A program made the translations under genes and the position numbers. From Micromonospora endolithica (GTDB lineage Bacteria; Actinomycetota; Actinomycetes; Mycobacteriales; Micromonosporaceae), in contig NZ_RBAK01000011.1 in the NCBI RefSeq assembly GCF_003626595.1, positions 124,001 to 188,000 of the forward strand: a DNA stretch of 64,000 nucleotides. Direction: 5' to 3'. Within the stretch, counting starts at the first letter, position 1. Every line of letters starts with the position of its first letter. A model generated the notes under the pieces. It worked only from the letters and a program-made list of their open reading frames with translations, did no database searches and was not told the DNA's origin. Below are positions 16,059-24,604 of this stretch, one piece after another.

Positions 16059-17626
16059 GCAGCACCTTCCTGATAGATGACCTCACCACGCAGCACCGTG
16101 CGCCGGCACACCGGCAACGGCGTCGGATCCTGCGGACCCCGCGCCTCCGGGTCCTCCGCCAGCAGCACCGGCAACCCCCGGTCCACCCCCGCCGGGGTGT
16201 CCCACACCGCGAACGTCGCCGGCGCCCCCAACGCCAACACACCCTCGTTGTCCAGGTGCACCGCCCGCCACCCGCCCCGGGTGTGCGCCGCGAACGCCGC
16301 CCGCACACTCATCCGCTGCTTCGGGTTGTGGTGCGCCGCCGCCGCCCGCACCGACCCCCACGGATCCAGCGGCGTCACCGGCGAATCCGACCCGAACGCC
16401 AACGCCACCCCCACCGAGTGCATCGCACCCATCGGGTTGGACTCCAACGACCGGTCCAGACCCAACCGCGACTCGTACATCCGACCCGCGCCACCCCACA
16501 ACCGGTCGAACGCCGGCTGCATCGACGCCACGATCCCGTACTCCACGAACCCGGCGATCAACCGCTTACTCATGATCTCCGCGTGCTCCACCCGGTGCCG
16601 GGCCGCCCGCAACCGGTCCGTGCCCACCTCCACCGCCGCCGCCGCGAAACCCTCCAGCACCGTGCCGATCGCCGCGTCACCGATCGCGTGGAACCCGCCC
16701 TGCATCCCGTGCGCCGCACAGTCCACCAGGTGATCACGCACCTGCTCCACGCTCAGGTAACCGTGCCCGCACGACCCCCCGCCGGAATCCAGGTACGCCG
16801 ACGACACATGCGCCGTCCGCGAACCCAACGCCCCGTCGGCGAACAGATCCCCACCCGCGCCCACCGCACCCAACTCCCGGGCCCGCGCCGCGCCGGACAA
16901 CTCACCCCAGTACCCGTACACCTCCGGCACCTGAGCCCCGGAGACCGCCAACAAGCCGGTGAAGTCCTCCTCGTCGGAGATCTCCGGACCGCCGCACTCG
17001 TGCACCGCCGCGATCCCCAACGACGCCGCGTGCCGCAGCGCCACCCGCTGCGCCGCCGTCCGCTGCGCCCGGCTCACCGACCCCTGCGCCGCCGCCCGCA
17101 CCACGTGGTGCGCGTCCCGCCGCAACCAACCCGACACGTCGTACCCCGGCGCGGCCGCCGCCTCCGGACACGCCGCCAGCAACGCCGACGACACCAACGC
17201 CGAATGGATCGACGCCTGCGACAGGTACACCCGCCGCCCACCGGCCGCCCGGTCCAACCCGACCGCGTCCGGCAACCGCCGATCCGCCCACGACGACTCG
17301 TCCCACCCGTGCCCCAGCACCACCGCGTCACCCGGCAACCCCGCCGCGAACGCCGCCACCGCGTCCACCAGCTCACCGGCCGACCGCACCCCCGACAGGT
17401 CCAGGCCCGACAACACCAGCCCGGTGTCCGTGGCGTGCACGTGCGCGTCCACGAACGCCGGCGTCACCAACGCGCCGTCCAGCTCCACCACCTGATCGGC
17501 CACCGGCGCGTCCGCATCCGCACCCAACCAGGCGATCCGACCGTCACGCACCAGCAGCGCCGTCGCGCGCGGATCCGCCGGGCAGTGCAGCACTCCGCCG
17601 CGGTACAACGTCGAGGGGTTCATCAT
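16055..17626 (-). CDS. YtcJ-type amidohydrolase in the kam operon
   Basis: From the ATG at 17626 the product is 523 residues of the metal-dependent amidohydrolase superfamily. Metal-site motifs are visible: DAHVHATDTG (HxH), FHAIGDAAIG, HRVEHAEIM and FGSDSPVTPLDPW (the barrel aspartate). A longer open frame reaches 17878, but it would overlap kdd, so the shorter start is used. YtcJ-like enzymes hydrolyse exocyclic amide or related bonds; the substrate is unknown. It sits 5 bp after kdd and overlaps kamD, so it is made with the lysine pathway. It occupies the place where kce is often found. Confidence 0.85.
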   Translation of the reverse strand: MMNPSTLYRGGVLHCPADPRATALLVRDGRIAWLGADADAPVADQVVELDGALVTPAFVDAHVHATDTGLVLSGLDLSGVRSAGELVDAVAAFAAGLPGDAVVLGHGWDESSWADRRLPDAVGLDRAAGGRRVYLSQASIHSALVSSALLAACPEAAAAPGYDVSGWLRRDAHHVVRAAAQGSVSRAQRTAAQRVALRHAASLGIAAVHECGGPEISDEEDFTGLLAVSGAQVPEVYGYWGELSGAARARELGAVGAGGDLFADGALGSRTAHVSSAYLDSGGGSCGHGYLSVEQVRDHLVDCAAHGMQGGFHAIGDAAIGTVLEGFAAAAVEVGTDRLRAARHRVEHAEIMSKRLIAGFVEYGIVASMQPAFDRLWGGAGRMYESRLGLDRSLESNPMGAMHSVGVALAFGSDSPVTPLDPWGSVRAAAAHHNPKQRMSVRAAFAAHTRGGWRAVHLDNEGVLALGAPATFAVWDTPAGVDRGLPVLLAEDPEARGPQDPTPLPVCRRTVLRGEVIYQEGAA

Positions 17627-17631
17627 GGCAA

Positions 17632-18693
17632 TCAGTCTGCCGCCAGCCGGGCCTCGAAGAGGCGACGCACCCCCGGCTCGGACCGCAACAACCCCAACGC
17701 CAACTCCGCATGCCCCGGCACATACCCGTTGCCCACCAGCATCGTCACGTCCGCCGCCAGACCCTCGGCACCCAACGCCGCCGCCGCGAAACTCGTCGCC
17801 ATCGAGAAGAAGATCACCGTGCCGCCGTCGGCGGTGGCCAGCACCGCCCCGTGCTCGCAGCCCGGCACATCCACACACACCACCGTCACGTCCGCCGGCG
17901 CACCCAACGCCGACGTCACCGCCGTCGACAACGCCACCGGATCCCGCGCATCGGCCAACGCCACCACATCGGCCAGCCCGACCCGCTCCAGCGCCGCACG
18001 CTCCGCCACCACCGGAACCACCCCGACCGTACGACCGGCACCCGCCCGCCGCGCCGCGGCCAACGACAACGACCCGCTCTTACCCGCACCACCGATCACC
18101 GCCACCCGCACCGGCGTCGGATCACCCTCGCGCCGTCGCCGCGCCACGTGATCGGCCACCACCCGCGTGGTCAGCGCCGGCGCCCCACACACGTCCAGCA
18201 CCGCCAGGGACAACTCCGGGTGCAGATCGGCCGGCAGCACCGCCGCGATCGACCGGGCGAACAGAATCGCGTACCCGTCACACGGCACCTGCTCGCTGCG
18301 GCCGTCCCACCGGGCCAGGCCGTCCAGGATCGTCAGCGGCGTCAACGTCAGCGACACCAGCGTCGCCACCCGCTCCCCCGCCTTCACCCCGAGCGGCGAC
18401 CGCCGCCCGGCCTCCTCCACCGTGCCGATCAACATCCCACCGGACCCGGTCACCGGATTCTGCATCTTGCCCCGGGCGGACACGATCTCCAGGACCTCCG
18501 CGCGCACCGCGTCCCCGTCACCGCCGTGCTTCTCCCACAACTGCCGGAAACTCGCCGCGTCCAGATTCAACCGCTCCACCCGGATCCGGACCTCGTTCGC
18601 CGCGATCTCCGGACGCGCGTCCAGCCGCCAGGCCGCCTGCGGCAGCACCCCCGCCGGTTCCACGACGCGGTGCAGACCCACCGGTGACGTCAC
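17632..18693 (-). CDS. kdd: L-erythro-3,5-diaminohexanoate dehydrogenase
   Basis: From the GTG at 18693, preceded by GGGGAGG, the product is 353 residues, the normal Kdd length. N-terminal blocks (HRVVEPAGVLPQAAWRLD, LNLDAASFRQLWEKHGGD, GKMQNPVTGSGGMLIG) are characteristic of the family. A Rossmann NAD(P) site follows as VRVAVIGGAGKSGSL near residue 180. It oxidises 3,5-diaminohexanoate to 5-amino-3-oxohexanoate with loss of ammonia. First gene of the leftward operon, divergent from kamA. Confidence 0.92.
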   Translation of the reverse strand: MTSPVGLHRVVEPAGVLPQAAWRLDARPEIAANEVRIRVERLNLDAASFRQLWEKHGGDGDAVRAEVLEIVSARGKMQNPVTGSGGMLIGTVEEAGRRSPLGVKAGERVATLVSLTLTPLTILDGLARWDGRSEQVPCDGYAILFARSIAAVLPADLHPELSLAVLDVCGAPALTTRVVADHVARRRREGDPTPVRVAVIGGAGKSGSLSLAAARRAGAGRTVGVVPVVAERAALERVGLADVVALADARDPVALSTAVTSALGAPADVTVVCVDVPGCEHGAVLATADGGTVIFFSMATSFAAAALGAEGLAADVTMLVGNGYVPGHAELALGLLRSEPGVRRLFEARLAAD

Positions 18694-18833
18694 GCCGACC
18701 TCCCCTGTCAACCGCTCGAAGCCCCGGCCAGGACTCGCATCACGGGAAAACTTACGGCAGACTAATTTCTTCACCGGATAATTTCCAGTAGCCTTCGGGC
18801 CGCTGATCAACAACACCGCACCGAGGAGGGGCC
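18694..18833. promoter_or_regulatory. Divergent promoter region of kdd and kamA
   Basis: The 140-bp spacer contains the only markedly AT-rich stretch of the neighbourhood (about 18745-18790, with GGAAAACTTACGG and ACTAATTTCTTC). TAATTT at 18779-18784 could be a kamA -10 box. No convincing -35 or operator was found. GAGGAGG at 18823-18829 is the kamA ribosome-binding site. Confidence 0.5.
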
Positions 18834-20240
18834 GTGACCCAGACCCGACCGCCGGAGACCATCCCCGCGGCCCGCCCCGCACCCGTCGCCGTACCCACCA
18901 CCGGACAGCCCTACGAATACCGCCGCGCACCCCTGGTCGAACCCGACTGGACCCGCTTCCCCGGATGGCGCCACGTCACCCGGGACCAGTGGGAAAGCGC
19001 CCAGTGGCAACGCGTCAACTGCGTCAAGAACATCAAGCAGCTCCGCGCCGTCCTCGGCGACCTCGTCGACGACACCTTCTACGACGACCTCGCCGCCGAC
19101 CAGGCCGCCCTGGCCACGATGTCCATGCTCGTGCCACCGCAGATGATCAACACGATGGTGCCGTTCGCGCCGATGACCACCGAGGCCTTCCACGCCGACC
19201 CCATCCGGCGCTACATGATCCCCGTCGCCTCCGACCGGCGCACCGACTGGCCCTCCCACCCCTACGCCAGCCGCGACTCACTCCACGAACACGACATGTG
19301 GGTCGCCGAAGGCCTCACCCACCGCTACCCCACCAAAGTCCTCGCCGAACTGCTCTCCACCTGCCCGCAGTACTGCGGCCACTGCACCCGCATGGACCTC
19401 GTCGGCAACTCCACCCCCGCCGTCGACAAACTCAAACTCACCCTCAAGCCCGTCGACCGCTACGACGCCCACATCAGCTACCTCAAGGCCCACCCCGGCG
19501 TCCGCGACGTCGTCGTCTCCGGCGGCGACGTCGCCAACGTCCCCTGGCGCAACCTCGAGACCTACCTGATGCGGCTGCTCGAACTCGAAACCGTCCGCGA
19601 CATCCGGCTCGCCACCAAGGCCCTCATGGGCCTACCCCAACACTGGCTCCAGCCCGACGTCGTCGAAGGCCTCGAACGCGTCGCCCGCACCGCCGCCCGC
19701 CGCGGCGTCAACCTCGCCATCCACACCCACGTCAACCACGCCCAGTCGCTGACCCCACTGGTCGCCCGCGCCGCCCAGACCGCCCTCGACGTCGGCGTCC
19801 GCGACGTCCGCAACCAGGGCGTCCTCATGCGCGGCGTCAACGCCACCGCACCCGACCTGCTCGACCTCTGCTTCGCCCTGCAGGGCGAAGCCGGAATCCT
19901 GCCGTACTACTTCTACATGTGCGACATGATCCCCAACGCCGAACACTGGCGGGTCCCGGTCTGGCACGCCCAGCAGCTGCAGCACGACATCATGGGCTAC
20001 CTGCCCGGCTACGCCACCCCGCGCATCGTCTGCGACGTGCCCTTCGTCGGCAAACGCTGGGTCCACATGCTCACCGACTACGACCGCGACCGCGGCATCT
20101 CGTACTGGACGAAGAACTACCGCACCTCCATCGAGTCCGCCGACCTGGAAACCCTCAACAAGCGCTACGCCTACTACGACCCGATCGACACCCTGCCCCC
20201 CACCGGGCAGCAGTGGTGGGCCGAACACCGCGACGACTGA
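18834..20240 (+). CDS. kamA: Lysine 2,3-aminomutase
   Basis: The 468-residue radical-SAM enzyme has the 4Fe-4S motif CxxxCxxC as CPQYCGHC near residue 180 and the block DVVVSGGDVANVPWRNLE after it. The substrate and PLP regions RNQGVLMRGVNATAPDLLDL and YYFYMCDMIPNAEHWRVPVW are typical of KamA. It converts L-lysine to L-beta-lysine, the first step of the pathway completed by KamDE, Kdd and Kal. The start is a GTG at 18834 with a strong Shine-Dalgarno. Homologous AblA makes beta-lysine for osmoprotectants, but no acetyltransferase is nearby, so catabolism is the better reading. Confidence 0.94.
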   Translation: MTQTRPPETIPAARPAPVAVPTTGQPYEYRRAPLVEPDWTRFPGWRHVTRDQWESAQWQRVNCVKNIKQLRAVLGDLVDDTFYDDLAADQAALATMSMLVPPQMINTMVPFAPMTTEAFHADPIRRYMIPVASDRRTDWPSHPYASRDSLHEHDMWVAEGLTHRYPTKVLAELLSTCPQYCGHCTRMDLVGNSTPAVDKLKLTLKPVDRYDAHISYLKAHPGVRDVVVSGGDVANVPWRNLETYLMRLLELETVRDIRLATKALMGLPQHWLQPDVVEGLERVARTAARRGVNLAIHTHVNHAQSLTPLVARAAQTALDVGVRDVRNQGVLMRGVNATAPDLLDLCFALQGEAGILPYYFYMCDMIPNAEHWRVPVWHAQQLQHDIMGYLPGYATPRIVCDVPFVGKRWVHMLTDYDRDRGISYWTKNYRTSIESADLETLNKRYAYYDPIDTLPPTGQQWWAEHRDD

Positions 20241-20251
20241 CCCACCCCACC

Positions 20252-20286
20252 GTCACCCCCGCCACCACCCGGTGCGCGGGGGTGAC
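20252..20286. terminator. Terminator between kamA and ynfA
   Basis: GTCACCCCCGC at 20252-20262 pairs with GCGGGGGTGAC at 20276-20286. The inner bases add a CACC/GGTG stem around an ACCC loop. It lies between convergent genes. Confidence 0.7.
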
Positions 20287-20292
20287 ACCGTC

Positions 20293-20625
20293 TCAGCCCC
20301 GCGGCGCGTACATGATCACCGCGACCCCCACCAGGCAGATCAGCGCACCCGCCACGTCCCACCGGTCCGGCCGGAACCCGTCCACCACCACACCCCACGC
20401 CAACGACCCGGCCACGAACACACCCCCGTACGCGGCCAGGATCCGCCCGAAGTTCGGATCCGGCTGGAACGTCGCCACGAACCCGTAACAGCCCAGCGCG
20501 ATCACCCCCGCCGCGACCCACCACAACCCGCGGCTCTCCCGCCAGCCCTGCCAGACCAACCACGCACCACCGATCTCGGCCAACGCGGCGAGCAGGAACA
20601 ACACCAAAGAACGGACGACCGACAC
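20293..20625 (-). CDS. YnfA/UPF0060 small membrane protein
   Basis: The 110-residue protein has four hydrophobic helices and the family blocks [44 protein letters not shown] and [23 protein letters not shown]. YnfA proteins resemble the small multidrug resistance transporters, with efflux described for some members. It lies 9 bp downstream of the MerR-type gene and is probably in the same operon, so it may be the exported-compound arm of that regulon. Confidence 0.9.
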   Translation of the reverse strand: MSVVRSLVLFLLAALAEIGGAWLVWQGWRESRGLWWVAAGVIALGCYGFVATFQPDPNFGRILAAYGGVFVAGSLAWGVVVDGFRPDRWDVAGALICLVGVAVIMYAPRG

Positions 20626-20634
20626 GCCGCGACC

Positions 20635-21057
20635 CTACCGACCACCGATTTCCTCCCGTGCCGCGAACTCGATCGGACACTCCGCGCTGCCGACACAGTC
20701 GACCAGATCCGCACACCCCGCCGACAGCGCCGCCCGCAACGTCCCGGCCACCACCGCCAGCTCCGCCATCCGCCCCTCCACCTCGGCCAACTTCGCCGCC
20801 GCCCGCGCCGCCAACGGCACCTCCCGGTGTCCCCGACGCCCGGCGTCGAGCAGATCGGCCACCTCGTCCAGCCGGAAACCCAGGCGCTGGGCGGCCTTGA
20901 TGACCCGCAGCACCGTCACCGTCTCCGCCGGGTAGAGGCGGTGCCCACCGGGGCTGCGCGCCGGCGCGGCCAGCAGGCCCCGCCGCTCGTAGTAACGCAA
21001 CGTCTGCCGGTTCACCCCGGCCGCCTGCGCCACCTGCCCAGTACGCAACCCGCTCAC
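20635..21057 (-). CDS. MerR-family transcriptional regulator
   Basis: From the GTG at 21057 the product is 140 residues. It has the MerR HTH (RTGQVAQAAGVNRQTLRYYERRGLL), wing (SPGGHRLYP) and dimerisation helix. The C-terminal loop CADLVDCVGSAECP places cysteines roughly where mercury- and related metal-sensing MerR proteins have theirs. The upstream cysteine found in true MerR, near the start of the long helix, is missing. It overlaps the small upstream gene by 4 bp, and an apparent MerR-type promoter drives both. The inducer is unknown; thiol-reactive ions are a guess. Confidence 0.87.
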   Translation of the reverse strand: MSGLRTGQVAQAAGVNRQTLRYYERRGLLAAPARSPGGHRLYPAETVTVLRVIKAAQRLGFRLDEVADLLDAGRRGHREVPLAARAAAKLAEVEGRMAELAVVAGTLRAALSAGCADLVDCVGSAECPIEFAAREEIGGR

Positions 21058-21380
21058 GCCGCGAGCCTCGTCACGCGGGCGGCCAGCGCGTCCAGCACCT
21101 CGACGTACGCCGGCGGCACCACCACCTCCACCACCAGCGACTCCGGTGCCACCGTGACGGCGAACATGAAGAACGCGCAGCAGTCGCTCTCCCGCCGGGT
21201 CAGGTCGCGCACCTTCGCCTCGACCGTCGGGTCCAGTTCCCACCGCAGCCGGTCGGGCGCCACCCGCTCCTGGGCCCGCAGGGCGGCGGTGAGCAACTCG
21301 TCGAACTCGACCAGCCGCTCCGGCCGGCGCACCCTGGGCAGGGTGCACGCCTCCGGCACCCACTCGTGGTTCCCGCTCAT
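21054..21380 (-). CDS. Small Cys-pair protein upstream of the MerR gene
   Basis: The 108-residue product begins at an ATG that nearly coincides with the predicted transcription start. It contains Cys12 and a vicinal Cys pair in RRESDCCAFFMFAVTV, followed by a beta-rich segment. I recognise it only as the kind of small protein often paired with MerR-type regulators in actinobacteria. The cysteine pair suggests metal or thiol chemistry, which is inference. Its stop overlaps the MerR start, so the two are translationally coupled. Confidence 0.7.
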   Translation of the reverse strand: MSGNHEWVPEACTLPRVRRPERLVEFDELLTAALRAQERVAPDRLRWELDPTVEAKVRDLTRRESDCCAFFMFAVTVAPESLVVEVVVPPAYVEVLDALAARVTRLAA

Positions 21381-21387
21381 GCTCCGA

Positions 21388-21418
21388 CGGTAAGCCGGTA
21401 CCCCGGTACCGGATGCAA
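21388..21418 (-). promoter_or_regulatory. MerR-type promoter with 19-bp spacer and perfect dyad
   Basis: On the minus strand TTGCAT (21413-21418) and TTACCG (21388-21393) are separated by exactly 19 bp, the long spacer typical of MerR-regulated promoters. The spacer contains a perfect 8-bp inverted repeat, CCGGTACC-GG-GGTACCGG (21395-21412). The -10 ends 7 bp before the ATG at 21380, so the mRNA would be leaderless. Confidence 0.7.
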
Positions 21419-21428
21419 CCCCGGACAG

Positions 21429-21464
21429 CGGGAAGGGCCGCCGGTCCTCCGGCGGCCCTTCCCG
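21429..21464. terminator. Terminator downstream of csbD-like gene
   Basis: A perfect 16-bp stem (CGGGAAGGGCCGCCGG and complement) closes a TCCT loop 10 bp after the CsbD gene on the minus strand. It insulates that gene from the MerR promoter just to the left. Confidence 0.8.
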
Positions 21465-21474
21465 TTCGGCGCGG

Positions 21475-21669
21475 TCACCGCGTGAAGGCGTCCCGCACGT
21501 CGCGACCGGCGTCCTTCGCGTGCTCCCCGGCATTCTTCGCCCGGGCGTCGCTCTGGGCGGTGGCGCCCTCGGCGCGCATCCGCTCGTTGTCGGTCATGTC
21601 ACCGATCCGCTCCTTGGCGGCGCCGGTGAGCTGCTCGGCCTTGTTCTTGGCCTTGTCGGCGAAGCTCAT
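21475..21669 (-). CDS. CsbD-family stress protein
   Basis: The 64-residue hydrophilic protein begins MSFADKAKNKAEQLTGAAKERIGD, the CsbD signature, and is rich in Lys, Ala, Asp and Glu. GGAGCGGAAG precedes the ATG at 21669. CsbD-like proteins are abundant under general stress (SigB regulon in Bacillus), but their molecular function is unknown. It is monocistronic, with its own terminator. Confidence 0.88.
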   Translation of the reverse strand: MSFADKAKNKAEQLTGAAKERIGDMTDNERMRAEGATAQSDARAKNAGEHAKDAGRDVRDAFTR

Positions 21670-21826
21670 CTTCCGCTCCCCTCGGTCGGGTTGCTGGCCG
21701 TGGATGGTGTTCCCGGTGCCGGTCGGCTCATGCGACCGGCGGCACACCCTGTAAGGCATCCTAGGAAGCTAGGTGTGGTGGTCGGAAGCGCGCCCCGCAC
21801 GGCACCGGGAATGGTTGACTGGACAG

Positions 21827-22438
21827 ATGGGGGACATCCTGCTGATCCGGCACGGCGAGACCACCTGGAGCGCCAGCCACCGGCACACCTCGTACACCGA
21901 TCTGGAGCTGACCCCCGACGGCGAGCGGCAGGCCCGCGCGCTCGGCGGGTTCCTCACCGGCCGGCACTTCGCCGCCGTGCTGACCAGCCCGCGCCTCCGG
22001 GCGCGGCGCACCGCCCAGCTCGCCGGCCTCCCCCTCACCCGCACCGACGACGACCTGGCCGAGTGGAACTACGGCGAGTACGAGGGACGCACCACCGCCG
22101 ACATCCGCGAGGACAACCCCGGCTGGACCATCTGGAACGACGGCTGCCCCGGCGGCGAGTCACCCAGCGAGGTCGGCGAACGCCTCGACCGCCTGCTCGC
22201 CCGCGTGCATCCGCTGCGGGAACGCGGCACCGTCGCCCTGGTCGGCCACGCGCACAGCCTGCGCGTGCTCGGGGCCCGCTGGATCGGCCTGCCACCGTCG
22301 GCCGGCGGGCTGTTCCGGCTGGAGACCGCCACCGTGAGCCTGCTCGGTCATGAGCACGGGCGGCCGGTCATCCTGCGGTGGAACCAGCCGGTTCCCCCGA
22401 GCCCCGACCCCGCGACCGCACCGGCGGGTCGGCACTGA
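21827..22438 (+). CDS. Histidine phosphatase family protein
   Basis: The 203-residue protein has the RHG catalytic motif at its N-terminus (LLIRHGETTWS), a second catalytic histidine in VALVGHAHSLRVLG and the conserved EWNYGEYEG acid region. This is the phosphoglycerate-mutase/phosphatase superfamily, close to broad acid phosphatases. The substrate is not predictable. Its last 71 bp overlap the 3' end of the convergent Lrp gene. Confidence 0.9.
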   Translation: MGDILLIRHGETTWSASHRHTSYTDLELTPDGERQARALGGFLTGRHFAAVLTSPRLRARRTAQLAGLPLTRTDDDLAEWNYGEYEGRTTADIREDNPGWTIWNDGCPGGESPSEVGERLDRLLARVHPLRERGTVALVGHAHSLRVLGARWIGLPPSAGGLFRLETATVSLLGHEHGRPVILRWNQPVPPSPDPATAPAGRH

Positions 22439-22883
22439 TCCTCGGCGGGCGGCTCTCGTACGGGGTGGACAGCACCACCGTCGTCCGGGTGGTCACGTTC
22501 GCCGCCGTACGGATCTCCTGGAGCACCCGCTCCAGGTCCGACGGGCCGGCCACCCGCACCAGCAGCAGGTAGAAGTCCTCCCCCGCCACCGAGTAGCACG
22601 AATCGATCTCCGGAAGGTGGGCCAACCGCTCCGGCGCGTCGTCCGGCTGGGACGGGTCGAACGGCCGGATCGCGACGAACGCGGTCAACGGCAGGTCGAG
22701 CGCCTCGAACGACACCCGGGCCGCGTACCCCCGGATCACGCCGCGCTGCTCCAACCGGCGCACCCGCTGGTGCACCGCGGAGACCGACAGCCCCACCTTC
22801 TCCGCCAGGTCGGTGTACGACAACCGACCGTCAGCGGTCAGCGCGGCGACGATGGCCCGGTCGATCTCCTCCACGGCGTGCAA
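22368..22883 (-). CDS. Lrp/AsnC-family transcriptional regulator
   Basis: The 171-residue protein starts VEEIDRAIVAALTADGRLSYTDLAEKVGLS, the AsnC-type HTH, with recognition helix SAVHQRVRRLEQRGVI. The RAM ligand domain follows (AFVAIRPF, then EIDSCYSVAGEDFYLLLVRV). Start choice is open between TTG at 22883 and the in-frame GTG three codons later. Lrp proteins respond to amino acids. The C-terminal 20 residues are Pro/Arg-rich and overlap the phosphatase gene. Confidence 0.9.
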   Translation of the reverse strand: MHAVEEIDRAIVAALTADGRLSYTDLAEKVGLSVSAVHQRVRRLEQRGVIRGYAARVSFEALDLPLTAFVAIRPFDPSQPDDAPERLAHLPEIDSCYSVAGEDFYLLLVRVAGPSDLERVLQEIRTAANVTTRTTVVLSTPYESRPPRISADPPVRSRGRGSGEPAGSTAG

Positions 22884-22985
22884 CCTACCGTAACCGGACC
22901 GACCACCGGCAACCCGCGAACGGTCCCGGTCCGGCTTCGCCGCCGCGGGCCGACGGTCAGGCCGCCCCGGCGAACCGTCGGGGCG

Positions 22986-23207
22986 TCAGCGGGCCGCGCG
23001 CTCGCGTACCGCGTCGGCGGCGTAGTGCAACACCTCGGCGATGTCGTCCTCGTCCAGGAACGGCAGGTCGGTCAGGATGTCGGTGGTGCTCATCCCGTCC
23101 GCCAGCAGTGCCAGGATCATCGTCACCGGCACCCGGGACTGCCGTACGCAGGGTGCGCCGCCCATCACCTCGGGGTCGACGGTGATCCGTGGGAACGTCA
23201 CCGGCAC
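22986..23207 (-). CDS. DUF433 antitoxin-like protein
   Basis: The 73-residue protein matches DUF433: PRITVDPEVMGGAPCVRQSRVPVTMILALLADGMSTTDIL is the characteristic block. These proteins are VapB/MazE-like antitoxin relatives, often preceding a PIN-type toxin. No toxin gene follows here; about 100 bp without a gene separate it from the Lrp regulator. It may be an orphan. Confidence 0.85.
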   Translation of the reverse strand: MPVTFPRITVDPEVMGGAPCVRQSRVPVTMILALLADGMSTTDILTDLPFLDEDDIAEVLHYAADAVRERAAR

Positions 23208-23229
23208 AGGCTACGCGATCGCCCGTCGA

Positions 23230-24372
23230 TCACTCCCTGGCCAGCGCGCGGGAGATCACCAGCCGCTGGATCTGGTTGGTGCCCTCCACGATCTGCAGCA
23301 CCTTCGCCTCCCGCAGGTAACGCTCCACCGGGTGGTCGGCGACGTAGCCGGCCCCGCCGAGCACCTGCACCGCGTCGGTGGTCACCCGCATCGCCACGTC
23401 GGTGGCGAACAGCTTCGCCTTCGCCGCCTCGATGGAGTACGGCCGGCCGGCGTCGCGCAGCCGCGCCGCGGCCAGCGTCAACGCCCGCGCCGCCGAGATC
23501 TGGGTGGCGCTGTCGGCGAGCAGGAACCCGAGGCCCTGGAAGTCGATGATCGCCCGGCCGAACTGCTGCCGTTCCCGCGCGTAGCCCACCGCGTAGTCCA
23601 GCGCGCCCTGGGCCAGCCCCACCGCGCAGGCGGCGATGCCGAGCCGACCCGAGTCGAGGGCGGACATGGCGATGGTGAAGCCCGCGCCCTCGCCACCGAT
23701 CAGGCGGTCGGCCGGCACCCGGGCGTCGTCGAAGGCGATCTGCGCCACCGGGGAGGCGTGCAGGCCCATCGTCCGCTCGGCGGCCTGCGGCTCGATGCCC
23801 GGCGTGCCCCGGTCGGCCAGCAGGCAGGAGATGCCCTTCGGGCCGGGCCCGCCGGTGCGGCAGAAGATGTTGTAGAAGTCGGCGACCTGGGCGTGGGTGA
23901 TCCACGCCTTGGTGCCCGAGACCAGGTAGTCGGCGCCGTCGCGGACGGCCCGGGTGCTCAGCGCCGCCGCGTCCGAGCCACCCTCCGGCTCGGACAGGCA
24001 GTACGCCCCCAGCAGCTCCCCGCCGATCATGTCCGGGAGCAGCTTGCGCTGCTCGTCGGTGCCGAACTGGGCGACCGGGTAGCACGACAGGGTGTGCACG
24101 CTGACCGCCTCGGCCACGGCGAGCCAGCGGCTGGCGAGGATCTCCAGCACCTGGAGATAGACCTCGTAGGGCTGCGCCGCGCCACCGTGTTCCTCGGGGT
24201 ACGGCAGGCCGAGCAGTCCGGCCCGACCGAGCGTACGCAGCACCTCGCGGGGGAACTCCGCGCGCTGCTCGAAGTCGGCGGCCTTGCCGGCGAGTTCCCG
24301 GTCGGCCAGTTCGGTGGCGAGGTCGAGCAGGTCGTGGGCCTCGTCGGTGGGCAGGATCCGGTCGACAGTCAT
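23230..24372 (-). CDS. Acyl-CoA dehydrogenase
   Basis: From the ATG at 24372 the product is 380 residues, the normal size. FAD-binding blocks are clear (YCLSEPEGGSDAAALSTRAV, KAWITHAQVADF). The C-terminal IVEGTNQIQRLVISRAL contains the catalytic-base glutamate in the position used by short/medium-chain enzymes. It oxidises an acyl-CoA to the enoyl-CoA, passing electrons to ETF. It might draw on crotonyl/butyryl-CoA from the kam pathway, but the distance makes that speculative. Confidence 0.92.
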   Translation of the reverse strand: MTVDRILPTDEAHDLLDLATELADRELAGKAADFEQRAEFPREVLRTLGRAGLLGLPYPEEHGGAAQPYEVYLQVLEILASRWLAVAEAVSVHTLSCYPVAQFGTDEQRKLLPDMIGGELLGAYCLSEPEGGSDAAALSTRAVRDGADYLVSGTKAWITHAQVADFYNIFCRTGGPGPKGISCLLADRGTPGIEPQAAERTMGLHASPVAQIAFDDARVPADRLIGGEGAGFTIAMSALDSGRLGIAACAVGLAQGALDYAVGYARERQQFGRAIIDFQGLGFLLADSATQISAARALTLAAARLRDAGRPYSIEAAKAKLFATDVAMRVTTDAVQVLGGAGYVADHPVERYLREAKVLQIVEGTNQIQRLVISRALARE

Positions 24373-24604
24373 GGCGCGATGAGCTCCGTAGGGGACGAAG
24401 GTGAGCTGGTGGCCCGCCGTGGTCGGCCGCCGGACGGGTACCCGCCGGCCGCCACCCCCACAGCTTAACGGTCGTTCGGGTGCCGGCGTAGCGGCGGCGG
24501 CGATCTCCCCGTCCTCCCCGCCGCGGCACCGGGACAGCGGCGCTTGCCAGCAGGGGCGAAGATGGGCAGACATTCAACCCCGGCGATGAGAGGGGCTCCG
24601 GCTG

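Noticed and set aside
18834-20240. kamA as AblA of an osmolyte (acetyl-beta-lysine) pathway
   Set aside because: No AblB-type acetyltransferase follows, and the divergent operon is the 5,6-aminomutase pathway.
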